64,000 nt of DNA, taken from assembly GCF_002224125.1 (NCBI RefSeq), contig NZ_NCSM01000004.1, forward strand, positions 426,130 to 490,129, written 5' to 3'. Made by a program: the position numbers and the translations under genes. Shown here piece by piece: positions 8,363 through 16,604 of the stretch (the first letter of the stretch is position 1; each line of letters begins with the position of its first letter). The notes under the pieces were generated by a model. That model had not been told where the DNA came from and ran no database searches. It saw only the letters and a program-made list of their open reading frames with translations. This DNA comes from Streptomyces sp. NBS 14/10. GTDB lineage: Bacteria; Actinomycetota; Actinomycetes; Streptomycetales; Streptomycetaceae.

Positions 8363-9886
8363 TCAGCCGACCACGTCGTAGCGGTAGTCGTCGAGGTCGA
8401 AGCGTCTGGCGCGCCGCGCGGCCTCGTACGTCGTGGCCGGCCGGACGGCCGGCGCGTCTCCGCGCCCGTCGAAGTAGTAACTGTTCGACCCCCTGCATCT
8501 GTCGCTGGCGAAGATGGTGTTCCGCTGCCGGCGCAGCGTTTCCTGAAACGATCTGTCATGTTTCTCCGGCCGGATCGCCACCTCCGTGGCGCGCCGTCGC
8601 CGGGCCTCCTTGATCACTCGCAGCGCATGCATGACTTGGTAGTCGATCGCGCCGAACCAGGACCCACCGGTGAAGGAGTACGGTCCGACGATGAACCACA
8701 GATTCGGGAAGCCCTTCACCGAACTTCCCTCGTACGCCTGAAAACGCTCGGTCCGCCAGAACTCCCGGATATCACGGCCGTCGGTGCCGTGCATCGGGAA
8801 GGGCGGCAGATTCTCCAGCACATGGAATCCGGTGGCCAGCACCAACACATCGAGTGCTCGCTCCCCGCCGTCCACCGTGCGGATACCGGTCTCGGTGATC
8901 CGCTCGATGCCTTCGGTGACAAGCTCGACATTGTCGCGGGTGAAGGTGCGCCAATAGCCCTTGGCGAACGACGGACGCTTGCAGCCCAGCGCGTACGCGG
9001 GCGTGAGCTTTTTCCGTAACGCACGGTTGCCTCTGATCTGGCTGCGCAGATAGAGCCGGGACATCGCCTCCCCGGCCCGTACCAGAAAGGGGAACTGGCG
9101 GTGGTGAACCATGGCGATCACAAAGCTGAGTTCGGTCACCGCATCCGTGAGCAGCCGTACCGTCCGCTGCGTCCACGGAGCGGTCCGGAACAGCCGACGG
9201 ACGGCCGCGGGCAGCGCGAAGTCCGGCTTCGGGAACAGCCATATCGGGGTGCGCTGGTAGACATGGAGCCGCGCCACCCGAGGCGCGATCTCCGGGATCA
9301 CCTGCACCGCCGACGCCCCCGTGCCGATCACGCCCACGCGCTGGCCGGCCACGTCCAAGGACGGATCCCATGCCGCGGTGTGCACGACATCGCCCTTGAA
9401 CCGGTCCAGCCCCTCGATATCGGGCGCCTTCGGCCGGGTGAGCCACCCGGTGGCACAGATGACGAACCGCGCTGTCATCGAGGTGCCGTCCCCCAGGAAG
9501 AGCTGCCAGAGGTGCTCCGACGCGCGGTACTCGGCCCGCGTGACCTTCGCCTTCAACCGCAGATGGGGCCGGATGCCGTACTTGTGGACGCAGTGGTCCG
9601 CATACGCCTTCAGCTCCGCTCCGGGAGGAAAGACCCGAGACCACGACGGGACCGGCTCGAAGGCGAAGGAGTAGGAGAACGCGGTGATGTCCACGGCCAC
9701 GCCGGGATATCTGTTGGTATGCCAGGTGCCACCGACACCGTCCTGCTCGTCCACCACCACGAAGTCGTCGATACCGGCCCGCCGCAGTCCGATCGCCGCG
9801 CCGATACCGGCGAACCCGGCGCCGATCACCACCACTTCGTGCTCCGGCGCCACCGGCGCCACCGGTGTTCCCCTCCGGGCGGTCAT
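8363..9886 (-). CDS. Baeyer-Villiger-type flavin monooxygenase
   Basis: 507 aa from ATG 9886, which overlaps the prenyltransferase stop (ATGA). Features in order: FAD site VVIGAGFAGIGAAIG at 18-33; GVGGTWHTNRYPG at 50-62; the fingerprint FKGDVVHTAAWD at 163-174, which fits the FxGxxxHxxxW[P/D] signature of type I Baeyer-Villiger monooxygenases; and a NADPH site GVIGTGASA at 185-193. Such enzymes insert oxygen next to a ketone, and relatives hydroxylate N or S. The substrate is unknown; an oxidised terpenoid or amino-aromatic intermediate is plausible. Codon 290 (9019-9017) is TTA, so the gene may depend on the bldA leucyl-tRNA. Confidence 0.85.
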   Translation of the reverse strand: MTARRGTPVAPVAPEHEVVVIGAGFAGIGAAIGLRRAGIDDFVVVDEQDGVGGTWHTNRYPGVAVDITAFSYSFAFEPVPSWSRVFPPGAELKAYADHCVHKYGIRPHLRLKAKVTRAEYRASEHLWQLFLGDGTSMTARFVICATGWLTRPKAPDIEGLDRFKGDVVHTAAWDPSLDVAGQRVGVIGTGASAVQVIPEIAPRVARLHVYQRTPIWLFPKPDFALPAAVRRLFRTAPWTQRTVRLLTDAVTELSFVIAMVHHRQFPFLVRAGEAMSRLYLRSQIRGNRALRKKLTPAYALGCKRPSFAKGYWRTFTRDNVELVTEGIERITETGIRTVDGGERALDVLVLATGFHVLENLPPFPMHGTDGRDIREFWRTERFQAYEGSSVKGFPNLWFIVGPYSFTGGSWFGAIDYQVMHALRVIKEARRRRATEVAIRPEKHDRSFQETLRRQRNTIFASDRCRGSNSYYFDGRGDAPAVRPATTYEAARRARRFDLDDYRYDVVG

Positions 9887-10776
9887 CGGGCGAGGCCGAT
9901 CGCCAGCAGGGCCCCGAAGACGAGCAGCAGCAGACAGGTGTGCTCCAGCGCCGCGATCAGATCGGCTCCGCGCGCCCCGGTCACCACCCGGCGCAGGGGG
10001 AAGACGGCGAACGGAACGGCGGCGAACACCAGCAGCGCCCAGGGCCGTGTCATGGCCAGGGCCGGCCCCCACGCGAAGGCGGTCTCGACGCAGAACACAT
10101 AGAGCCTGCGGGTCCGCCGGTCGCCCAGCCGCACCGCCAGGGTGATCTTCCCTGCGGCGGCATCGGTCGGGATGTCCCTGAGGTTGTTCGTCACCAGCAG
10201 CGCGCACACGAGCAGCCCGATGGGGACCGCCGCGCTGAGCGCGAGCAGCGGCACCCGGCCGAGCTGGATATAGGCCGTGGCGCATACGGCGATGACCCCG
10301 TGGAACAGGAACACGCTCACCTCGCCGAGCCCCCGGTAGCCGTAGGGCCGGGAGCCGCCGGTGTAGAACCAGCCGCCCAGCGCGCAGAACGCCGTCAGCG
10401 CCAGCAGCCACCACGAGATCGTCACGGCCATGAGCACCCCGGTCAGGGCCGCCAGGGCGTACAGCACCATGCCGCTGCGCAGCACCTGCCGCGGCGTCGC
10501 CTGCCCGGATCCGACCAGCCGAACGGGTCCCACCCGGTGGGTGTCGGCCCCCCGGACGCCGTCGCTGTAGTCGTTGAGGAAGTTGGTGCCGATGACAAAA
10601 CTGAGCGCGAACACCACCGTCAGGGCGGTGCGCCACCAGCTGACCTGGCCGAGCGAATGGGCGATCGCCGTTCCCACCGCGATCGGCGCGAAGGTCGCGG
10701 GCAGGGTCTTCAGCCGGGCGCCGATCAGCCAGTTGCGTACTGCGCTCGGGGACGGCCGCCGCTGATCGGTCACCAT
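9883..10776 (-). CDS. MenA-type (UbiA superfamily) aromatic polyprenyltransferase
   Basis: 297 aa from ATG 10776; a GTG one codon later is an alternative. About eight transmembrane helices. The first Asp-rich motif is NFLNDYSDGVRGAD and the second NNLRDIPTDAAAGK; both are closer to 1,4-dihydroxy-2-naphthoate prenyltransferase (MenA) than to UbiA of ubiquinone synthesis. MenA replaces the carboxylate of an ortho-substituted aromatic acid by a polyprenyl chain. The operon makes an anthranilate-type acid, also an ortho-substituted aromatic acid, so this enzyme probably joins the two halves of a meroterpenoid. A housekeeping menaquinone role is less likely in this operon. Confidence 0.85.
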   Translation of the reverse strand: MVTDQRRPSPSAVRNWLIGARLKTLPATFAPIAVGTAIAHSLGQVSWWRTALTVVFALSFVIGTNFLNDYSDGVRGADTHRVGPVRLVGSGQATPRQVLRSGMVLYALAALTGVLMAVTISWWLLALTAFCALGGWFYTGGSRPYGYRGLGEVSVFLFHGVIAVCATAYIQLGRVPLLALSAAVPIGLLVCALLVTNNLRDIPTDAAAGKITLAVRLGDRRTRRLYVFCVETAFAWGPALAMTRPWALLVFAAVPFAVFPLRRVVTGARGADLIAALEHTCLLLLVFGALLAIGLAR

Positions 10777-11489
10777 TTCGTCCCCACCCCCAGAAAGAGA
10801 ACGGCGGTGGATTTGGTGCGGACCATACGGACCTCCTCGCGCCGCCGCGCCAGGAAGCGGATCCCGTCCCCGAAGTGTGGTCGCAGACCGAGCAGTTCGA
10901 GCTCCACGCCATGCGCCCGCGCGACATGGATCAGCCGCGCCCGGTTGACGAAGAGGCGGTGATCGTGGGTGCCACGCGGCGGCCGGCCCGGAACGGGCAG
11001 GTTCTCGGCGATCGTGATGGACACCAGCCGGGCCACCCTGGTGTCGGCGATGGTGTCGACGATCAAGGTGCCCCCGGGGCGCAGGACCCGGCACAGCTCA
11101 CCCACCACCGCGAAGGGGTCCGGTACGTGTTCGAGGCACTGCCCCGCCGTGACCACGTCGAACGACTCGTCGGCGAAGGGGAGCACGGCGATATCGGCCT
11201 GGGCGACCGCGTGGAAGCCATGGTGGCGGGCCTCGCAGAGCGAAGCGGCCGACAGATCCACGCCGATCACGTGGTATCCCTTGCCGGCCAGATGCGGGCC
11301 GAACAGGCCACCCCCACAGGCGACATCGAGGAGCAGTGCGTGTTTGTTCTGGGGTACGGGGACGAAATCGGCCCGGGCACGGGCGATCCAGCCGAGCGGG
11401 GCAAGCGGTCCTCGAGGATCCCACCATTGATCGGCGAGACCGTCGTAGTCGGTAATGAAATTCCTTCGGAGCCCTGACACGACCACCAT
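10770..11489 (-). CDS. UbiG/UbiE-like SAM-dependent methyltransferase
   Basis: 239 aa. Class I methyltransferase fold with motif I LLDVACGGGLFGPHLAG (~residues 52-68), VDLSAASL for the ribose-binding acidic strand, and GQCLEHVPDP followed by LRPGGTLIVDTI. The N-terminal DYDGLADQWWDPRGPLAPL block is like UbiG and related quinone-pathway O-methyltransferases (AxxWWDxxGxxxxLH). It overlaps the prenyltransferase start by 7 nt, so it probably methylates the prenylated head group or its precursor at O or C. The start is uncertain because no good Shine-Dalgarno sequence precedes the ATG. Confidence 0.82.
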   Translation of the reverse strand: MVVVSGLRRNFITDYDGLADQWWDPRGPLAPLGWIARARADFVPVPQNKHALLLDVACGGGLFGPHLAGKGYHVIGVDLSAASLCEARHHGFHAVAQADIAVLPFADESFDVVTAGQCLEHVPDPFAVVGELCRVLRPGGTLIVDTIADTRVARLVSITIAENLPVPGRPPRGTHDHRLFVNRARLIHVARAHGVELELLGLRPHFGDGIRFLARRREEVRMVRTKSTAVLFLGVGTKW

Positions 11490-11504
11490 CCGGGAGGGCG
11501 CAGG

Positions 11505-12566
11505 CTAAACCTGCTGGAGCCTTGGCATGACATGTTCGGCGAACAATTCGAGCGAGCCGCGTGCGAGTTCGGGATCGATATCCGAGAAATAGAACTGGAT
11601 ACTGGCCGTCTCGAATCCCCCGCACGCCGCGTGATAGTCGAGCAGCATCGTGGTGATCTCGTCGGGTGAACCGACGAGCGCGGAGCCGCGCTCATGGAGC
11701 CGGTCGAAGTCGTCCTGACGCAGATTTTCGATCATCTTCTCGTAGCCGGGATAATCGGTGCTCCGGACTCCGGTGGTCCATTCGCCCGCGGCCTCCGCCA
11801 GCATCCGCAGATAGCGATTGATCGGTTCGCGAGCGAGGGCGCGCGCGGTTTCGCCGTCGGCCGTGCACAGCATATGGAACGCGAGCATGACGCGACCGTC
11901 GCCGGGGTGCCCGGCCTCCTTCCACGCACTCCGGTAGACATCGAGGTTTTCGCGGAGCGAATGGGGAACGACCGGCTGGGCCATGATGCCGAACCCGAGC
12001 TCACCGGCGAGCCGGAAGCTCTCCTTCGAGGACAGCGCGGCGATCCACAGCGGCGGATGAGGCCGTTGCGTGGGCCGGGGGAGCGATGTGGTCGCCGGGA
12101 AGTGGTGGAACCTGCCGTGGTGGGCGACCTCCTCCTCGGCCAGCAGCTCCCGGACGACCCGTATGCCTTCGTCGAAGCGGCCCCGGCTCTCATCCATGTC
12201 CACGCCGAACCGCTGGAACTCATGGGGAAGAAAGGCCCGCGCGAACCCTATCTCGGCACGGCCCCCCGAGATGGCGTCCAGCATTCCGATCTCGCCCGCC
12301 AGCTTGAGCGGATGATTGAAGGCGGGCAGCACCGCACCCGTGATCAGTCTCAGCCGACGGCTGCGCTGAGCGGCAGCGGAGAGAAAGACGATCGGGTTCG
12401 GGGAGTATCCGCCATATCTGCGGAAATAGTGCTCGACGATCCGCACATGCTGAAAACCGAGCCGGTCGCCGAGTTCGACGAAGTCGAGGCAGCGCGCGTA
12501 ATACTCGGCGGCGCCCCGGTCGCGTTCGTCGACATCGGGGAAGAAAGCCAGGCCAACGTCCATCAT
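11505..12566 (-). CDS. Luciferase-like (LLM) flavin monooxygenase
   Basis: 353 aa. Two consecutive ATGs (12566, 12563) overlap the stop of the upstream methyltransferase gene and are preceded by GGAGGGG. The protein has the TIM-barrel pattern of FMNH2/F420-dependent LLM enzymes: VGLAFFPDVDER, IVEHYFRRYGGYSPNPIVFLSA, then an ISGGRAEIGFARAF segment. LLM monooxygenases oxidise many small molecules using reduced flavin supplied by a reductase. No kynurenine 3-monooxygenase of the classical type is present, so this protein is one candidate for hydroxylating the aromatic ring; that is inference. Confidence 0.8.
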   Translation of the reverse strand: MMDVGLAFFPDVDERDRGAAEYYARCLDFVELGDRLGFQHVRIVEHYFRRYGGYSPNPIVFLSAAAQRSRRLRLITGAVLPAFNHPLKLAGEIGMLDAISGGRAEIGFARAFLPHEFQRFGVDMDESRGRFDEGIRVVRELLAEEEVAHHGRFHHFPATTSLPRPTQRPHPPLWIAALSSKESFRLAGELGFGIMAQPVVPHSLRENLDVYRSAWKEAGHPGDGRVMLAFHMLCTADGETARALAREPINRYLRMLAEAAGEWTTGVRSTDYPGYEKMIENLRQDDFDRLHERGSALVGSPDEITTMLLDYHAACGGFETASIQFYFSDIDPELARGSLELFAEHVMPRLQQV

Positions 12567-13633
12567 TTCACCCCTCCGGGTGCGCTGGGCGTACGTTTCC
12601 TCGCCGCGATCAGGCCGTGCGGGGTCCAGGTCTTCCCGGGCAGCCGCACCACCTCGCAGAACCCCGCGTCGGCCAGCCACTCTTCGTACTGCGCCCAGTG
12701 GTAGATCACGCTGTTCCCCGTCGGCAGCGTGGCGAAGTAGACGTTGTCGAGTGCGGCGTACAGCGGGCCGTCCCCGGTGTCGTCGGACATGGCGCTGAAG
12801 ATCAGCACCCGCCCGCCGTCCGGCAGCGCCTCATAGGCCTTGCGCAGCAGCGAGCGGTTCTCCTCGGGCGACCAGATGACGAGCTGGTTGGCGAACAGCA
12901 GACAGTCGTGTCCCGTCGGGAAAGGATCGGCGAACATATCGCCCTCGACGACGCCGACGCGATCACTCAGACCCTCGAGCTGGATCTTGTGCTGCGCGAT
13001 GGCCGCCGTCCCGGGCAGATCGAAGACGGTGAACGCCACCCCGGGGTTGGCCATGGCCAGCGCGATCGAGTTCACCCCGTCACCGCCGCCGACGTCGAGG
13101 ACGTTTCCGACCCCGGAGAGGTCGGCGTTCTCCACCAGGATCGGATTCGACAGCGTCGACCAGGACTTCATACAGCGGTAGAAGAGCTGCGACAGCTGGG
13201 GGTGGCCGGTCAGCCGCCGGTACAGATCGTCGCCGTCGCCCGGGATATGGCGCAGCCCGACATTGGTGTTCTGCCGGAGTGAGGCTACGAAATCGAGGGC
13301 GGCGGGGCCGGTGACCTTCTGCTGGAACTCGGCAAGGTCCTCGAAGATGTCCCAGGTGCCCTCCTGGAACAGCTCCTCGACCAGTTCGCCGTTGCGGTAC
13401 CGGCCGTCCGTCCGGACGGTCAGGCCGAGGGCGGTCGTTCCGAGCAGCAGGATCTGCACCGGCCGCGCGTCCAGGCCCAGCTCCTGCGCCACCTGCGGCT
13501 GGGACAGCGCGGGTCGCCGTCGCAGCAGCCTGAACAGCCCCAGCTCACAGCCGGCGTGCAGCATCTGGAACGCGCCCGCGCCGAACAGGATGCCGACCAG
13601 GTCGTCCTTCGTCAGTGGGCTCTTGGCGGTCAC
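12563..13633 (-). CDS. O-methyltransferase-fold enzyme lacking the usual catalytic His
   Basis: 356 aa from GTG 13633. An N-terminal dimerisation domain (1-110) is followed by a SAM domain with VLDVGGGDGVNS. This is the hydroxyneurosporene/acetylserotonin O-methyltransferase family. In typical members the catalytic base sits in an LHDW motif; here the aligned stretch reads NQLVIWSPEEN, so the His-Asp pair is absent. Relatives used on 3-hydroxykynurenine in actinomycin- and sibiromycin-type pathways methylate carbon. Because the gene sits next to kynureninase, C-methylation of a kynurenine-type substrate is a reasonable guess, not proven. Confidence 0.78.
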   Translation of the reverse strand: MTAKSPLTKDDLVGILFGAGAFQMLHAGCELGLFRLLRRRPALSQPQVAQELGLDARPVQILLLGTTALGLTVRTDGRYRNGELVEELFQEGTWDIFEDLAEFQQKVTGPAALDFVASLRQNTNVGLRHIPGDGDDLYRRLTGHPQLSQLFYRCMKSWSTLSNPILVENADLSGVGNVLDVGGGDGVNSIALAMANPGVAFTVFDLPGTAAIAQHKIQLEGLSDRVGVVEGDMFADPFPTGHDCLLFANQLVIWSPEENRSLLRKAYEALPDGGRVLIFSAMSDDTGDGPLYAALDNVYFATLPTGNSVIYHWAQYEEWLADAGFCEVVRLPGKTWTPHGLIAARKRTPSAPGGVK

Positions 13634-13645
13634 CGATCATCCCTC

Positions 13646-14914
13646 TCAGGTCACACGGGACATGTCGACGGGCAGTTGCTCATAGCCGCGGCTCTCGACG
13701 AGGGCGCGCAGCCGGTCGAGGCCGTCCCAGACATCGACGAAGCGGGTGTAGAGCGGGGCGAACCCGATCCGCAGCCGATCCGGGGGACGGAAGTCGCAGA
13801 TGACCTTCTTCTCCGAGCGAAGGCCACGGGAGATACGGGACGCCTCGGGGTGCGCCAGCGCGATATGTGAACCGCGCCGGGCCGGGTCGCGCGGAGAGGC
13901 GAGCCGGAAGCCGTGCGGCGTCAGCCACTCCCCGGCCAACTCAATGGCGAATGCGCCCAGTTGAACCGACTTCTCGCGTAGCCGACTGATCGGCACCCGC
14001 TCGATGACTTCCAGCGCGGGCTGGATCGCGGCCAGGGAGAGCAGCGGGGGAGTGCCGACCAGGAAACGGTCGATGTCGCCCACCGGGTCGTACACCTCAC
14101 CCATCCGGAACTGGTCGCGCTGTCCGAACCAGCCCCAGATCGGCTGCCGCAGCTGTCGCTGGAGGTCCTTCCGCACATAGAGAAAGGCGGGTGATCCCGG
14201 CCCGCCGTTCAGATACTTGTACGTGGAGCCCACGGCGAGGTCCGCCTGGGCCGCCCCGAGTCGCACCGGAACCACACCGGCGGCGTGGCTGAGGTCCCAC
14301 AGGACGAGCGCCCCGGCGCGCTCGGCGGCGCCGTTCACGGCCGCCATGTCGAGCAGCGCCCCGGAACGGTACGAGACGAGCGACAGCACCACCAGGGCCA
14401 CGTCGTCGCTCAGCGCCCGGCGCAATACGTCCAGGTCGAGCCCCTGATCGGGATCGGAGCGCAGGGTCACCAGGCGGAGCCCCCGCTGCTCGGCCAGGCC
14501 CTGCAGGATGTAGCGGTTGGTGGGGAAGTCGTCGATGTCGGCCACGATCGTCCGGCGCCCCGGCCTGGCGTCCAGCGCCGCGGTGGCCAGCTTGTAGAGA
14601 TTCACCGATGTCGAGTCGGAGATCACCACTTCGCCCGGTCGGGCGCCCAGTGTGTGGGCCGCGAGCCGGTCGCCGAGTTGCCGGCTCCAGCTGATCCAGG
14701 TTTCCCAGGAGCGCACCAGTCCGGCACCCCAGCCGTCGCGCACCACCTGACCCAGAAAACCGGCGGTGGCGGTCGGCAGTCGGCCGAGTGAGTTGCCGTC
14801 GAGATAGATCGTCTCCGGCTCGGGGCAGACGAACTCGTGCCGAAACGCCCGCAGTGGGTCGGCGGCGTCGAGGTCCGCGGCCGTGTCGCGTGCCACCTTG
14901 GTCTCCATGCTCAT
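13646..14914 (-). CDS. kynU: Kynureninase
   Basis: 422 aa, the normal length. PLP-dependent fold-type I enzyme that cleaves kynurenine (or 3-hydroxykynurenine) to (hydroxy)anthranilate and alanine. Visible family marks: YLDGNSLGRLP (37-47), DDFPTNRY (128-135), the aspartate of LWDLSHAAG (~207) that pairs with PLP, and the PLP lysine at 233 in STYKYLNGGPG. A GGGAGGT-like site overlaps the end of the upstream dioxygenase gene. With the dioxygenase and formamidase it completes tryptophan to anthranilate. Confidence 0.93.
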   Translation of the reverse strand: MSMETKVARDTAADLDAADPLRAFRHEFVCPEPETIYLDGNSLGRLPTATAGFLGQVVRDGWGAGLVRSWETWISWSRQLGDRLAAHTLGARPGEVVISDSTSVNLYKLATAALDARPGRRTIVADIDDFPTNRYILQGLAEQRGLRLVTLRSDPDQGLDLDVLRRALSDDVALVVLSLVSYRSGALLDMAAVNGAAERAGALVLWDLSHAAGVVPVRLGAAQADLAVGSTYKYLNGGPGSPAFLYVRKDLQRQLRQPIWGWFGQRDQFRMGEVYDPVGDIDRFLVGTPPLLSLAAIQPALEVIERVPISRLREKSVQLGAFAIELAGEWLTPHGFRLASPRDPARRGSHIALAHPEASRISRGLRSEKKVICDFRPPDRLRIGFAPLYTRFVDVWDGLDRLRALVESRGYEQLPVDMSRVT

Positions 14915-14929
14915 GCCGTCGTACCTCCC

Positions 14930-15748
14930 TCACTCACTGGTGGACCTGATCGACCAGAGCTCGGGGAAGAACCGGTGTTCCGCGATGGCGGCGAGCCACG
15001 GCGACCCCTCGGTCCCGCCGGTGCCCGGCCTGTTCCCCAGCAGCCGTTGCACCGTCACCAGATGGGTGTAGCGCCAGCGCGCGAACAGGTCGGCCGTGTC
15101 CATCAGCGCCTCGGCGAGCAGAAACAGATCGGGGTGGCGGCCTGGCTGCTCGTAGACGAGCCGCCAGGCGGCGGCAACCCTTTCGTCCGGCTGGTACGGC
15201 AGCGAGAAGTCGCGGTCGGCGTGGACCGACGGGATGTCCAGGCCGCGCCTGGCCAGATGGCGGATGGCCTCGTCGTACAGGCTCGGCTCATGCAACTGGG
15301 CCAGCACCTCGCCGTACCTCGACGTGTTCTGGTGGGGCCCGAGGAGTCGGGGGTTCTTGTTGCCGAGCAGGAACTCGAGCCGGCGGTACATCACGGACTG
15401 AAACCCGGACGCGGGGCCGAGCGCGTCCCGGAACGAGGCGAACTCCCCGGGGGTGAGTGCGCCGAGGGCGTCCCAGCAGGACAGCAGCAGCTGTTGTACG
15501 CGCCGGGCGCGACGCAGCGTCCACAGCACCTCGTCGAGCCGGTCCGCCGCGAGATGGTCGCGGGCCGTGCTGAACTCCGTATGGCAGAGTTTGAACAGCA
15601 GTTCCTTGACCTGGCTCAGGATGATGAAGCCGGGCTCGGTTTCGGCGCCGGTCCGGGGATGCTGCAGCGACAGCAGGGTGTCCATACGGGCGTACGCCGC
15701 ATAGGGGGTCTCGCCGTCGCTTGCGGGCTGGTGGCCGTTCGGGCGCAC
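14930..15748 (-). CDS. kynA: Tryptophan 2,3-dioxygenase
   Basis: 272 aa. Heme enzyme opening the indole ring to N-formylkynurenine. Family blocks are clear: FIILSQVKELLFKLCHTE, SGFQSVMYRRLEFLLGNKN, and the heme-ligand region THLVTVQRLLGNRPGTGG near the C-terminus. I chose GTG 15748, one base after the formamidase stop, because GAGGAGGG lies at ideal distance before it. The ATG at 15769 would overlap the upstream gene by 20 nt and has no ribosome binding site. First committed step of the aromatic branch of this operon. Confidence 0.93.
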   Translation of the reverse strand: MRPNGHQPASDGETPYAAYARMDTLLSLQHPRTGAETEPGFIILSQVKELLFKLCHTEFSTARDHLAADRLDEVLWTLRRARRVQQLLLSCWDALGALTPGEFASFRDALGPASGFQSVMYRRLEFLLGNKNPRLLGPHQNTSRYGEVLAQLHEPSLYDEAIRHLARRGLDIPSVHADRDFSLPYQPDERVAAAWRLVYEQPGRHPDLFLLAEALMDTADLFARWRYTHLVTVQRLLGNRPGTGGTEGSPWLAAIAEHRFFPELWSIRSTSE

Positions 15749-15749
15749 G

Positions 15750-16604
15750 CTATCCCTCCTCGATGTCATCGATGCGCGTCAGCACGGCCTTGCCGAGTGC
15801 GGTGTGCGGATTCCCCAGGTCGTAGGGGAGGTCGAAGTGGTTGCGCGTCGGGCATACGAGCTCGGTGACCGCGTGGTGCCGTCGCAGCAAAGCCGTCATG
15901 GTGTCGTGCTGGCGGATGAACTCCCCCGTCTCACCCCCGCCACGGGCGATGACGATCGGCGGAAGCCGCTCGGGCAGCTGATGGATCGGGCTGTTGCGCA
16001 GCGCGGCATCGGCATCGAGCCCCAGGGCGTCGTTCACATACGTATGGCGCAGCGGCTCCAGGTCATAGATACCGCTCAGCAGAGTGGCGCCCGCGATCCG
16101 CCGTGCGTCGTCCCGGATGAGCGCCATCGCCACGAGGTGTGCGCCCGCGGAGCTTCCGCTGAGATGGATCCGCCGTGGATCGATGCCGAAACGAGGGGCG
16201 TTGGCGTGGAGCCATGCCACGGCCTCACACACCATCGTGACGATCTCATCCAGGGAGTAATCGGGCGCCAACCCATACCCGAGCGCCGCGAACGCGATGC
16301 CCTCGGCGATGAAGTCCGGGGCCGCGAAGGCTGACTGCTCCTTCGTGACCTCCTGCCAGTAGCCGCCGTGTACGAACACCTCGAGAGCCGATGCGCCGCC
16401 CTCCACGGGGAACAGATCGAGCCGCGCTTCGGGAGACGCGCCGTAGCGGAGGTCGGTGAGCGGAGTGTGCTCGTTGTGCGCGGCGGCGCTGAGGGTGGCG
16501 TACTCGTTCAGATAGAACGGCAGGCTCGGGACGACGGAGCTGGGCGAATACTCCCGGTCGAGATCCGAGCGGCTGAAGTCCAGGTAGCTGCTGCCGTTGC
16601 TCAT
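15750..16604 (-). CDS. Kynurenine formamidase (alpha/beta-hydrolase type)
   Basis: 284 aa from ATG 16604, overlapping the stop of the polyprenyl synthase gene (ATGA). It hydrolyses N-formylkynurenine to kynurenine and formate. Marks: HGGYWQ at 79-84, the oxyanion-hole motif typical of eukaryote-like arylformamidases; nucleophile elbow GSSAG with Ser 152; and a C-terminal RNHFD block carrying the catalytic His. It is unlike the cyclase-like KynB common in bacteria. Lies directly upstream of the dioxygenase. Confidence 0.87.
   Translation of the reverse strand: MSNGSSYLDFSRSDLDREYSPSSVVPSLPFYLNEYATLSAAAHNEHTPLTDLRYGASPEARLDLFPVEGGASALEVFVHGGYWQEVTKEQSAFAAPDFIAEGIAFAALGYGLAPDYSLDEIVTMVCEAVAWLHANAPRFGIDPRRIHLSGSSAGAHLVAMALIRDDARRIAGATLLSGIYDLEPLRHTYVNDALGLDADAALRNSPIHQLPERLPPIVIARGGGETGEFIRQHDTMTALLRRHHAVTELVCPTRNHFDLPYDLGNPHTALGKAVLTRIDDIEEG

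Noticed and set aside
9883..10776. Housekeeping menaquinone MenA
   Set aside because: It is buried in a specialised operon, overlapping both neighbours; no other menaquinone genes are nearby.
15748..15769. ATG 15769 as start of tryptophan dioxygenase
   Set aside because: It lacks a ribosome binding site and overlaps the formamidase gene by 20 nt; GTG 15748 has GAGGAGGG at ideal spacing.
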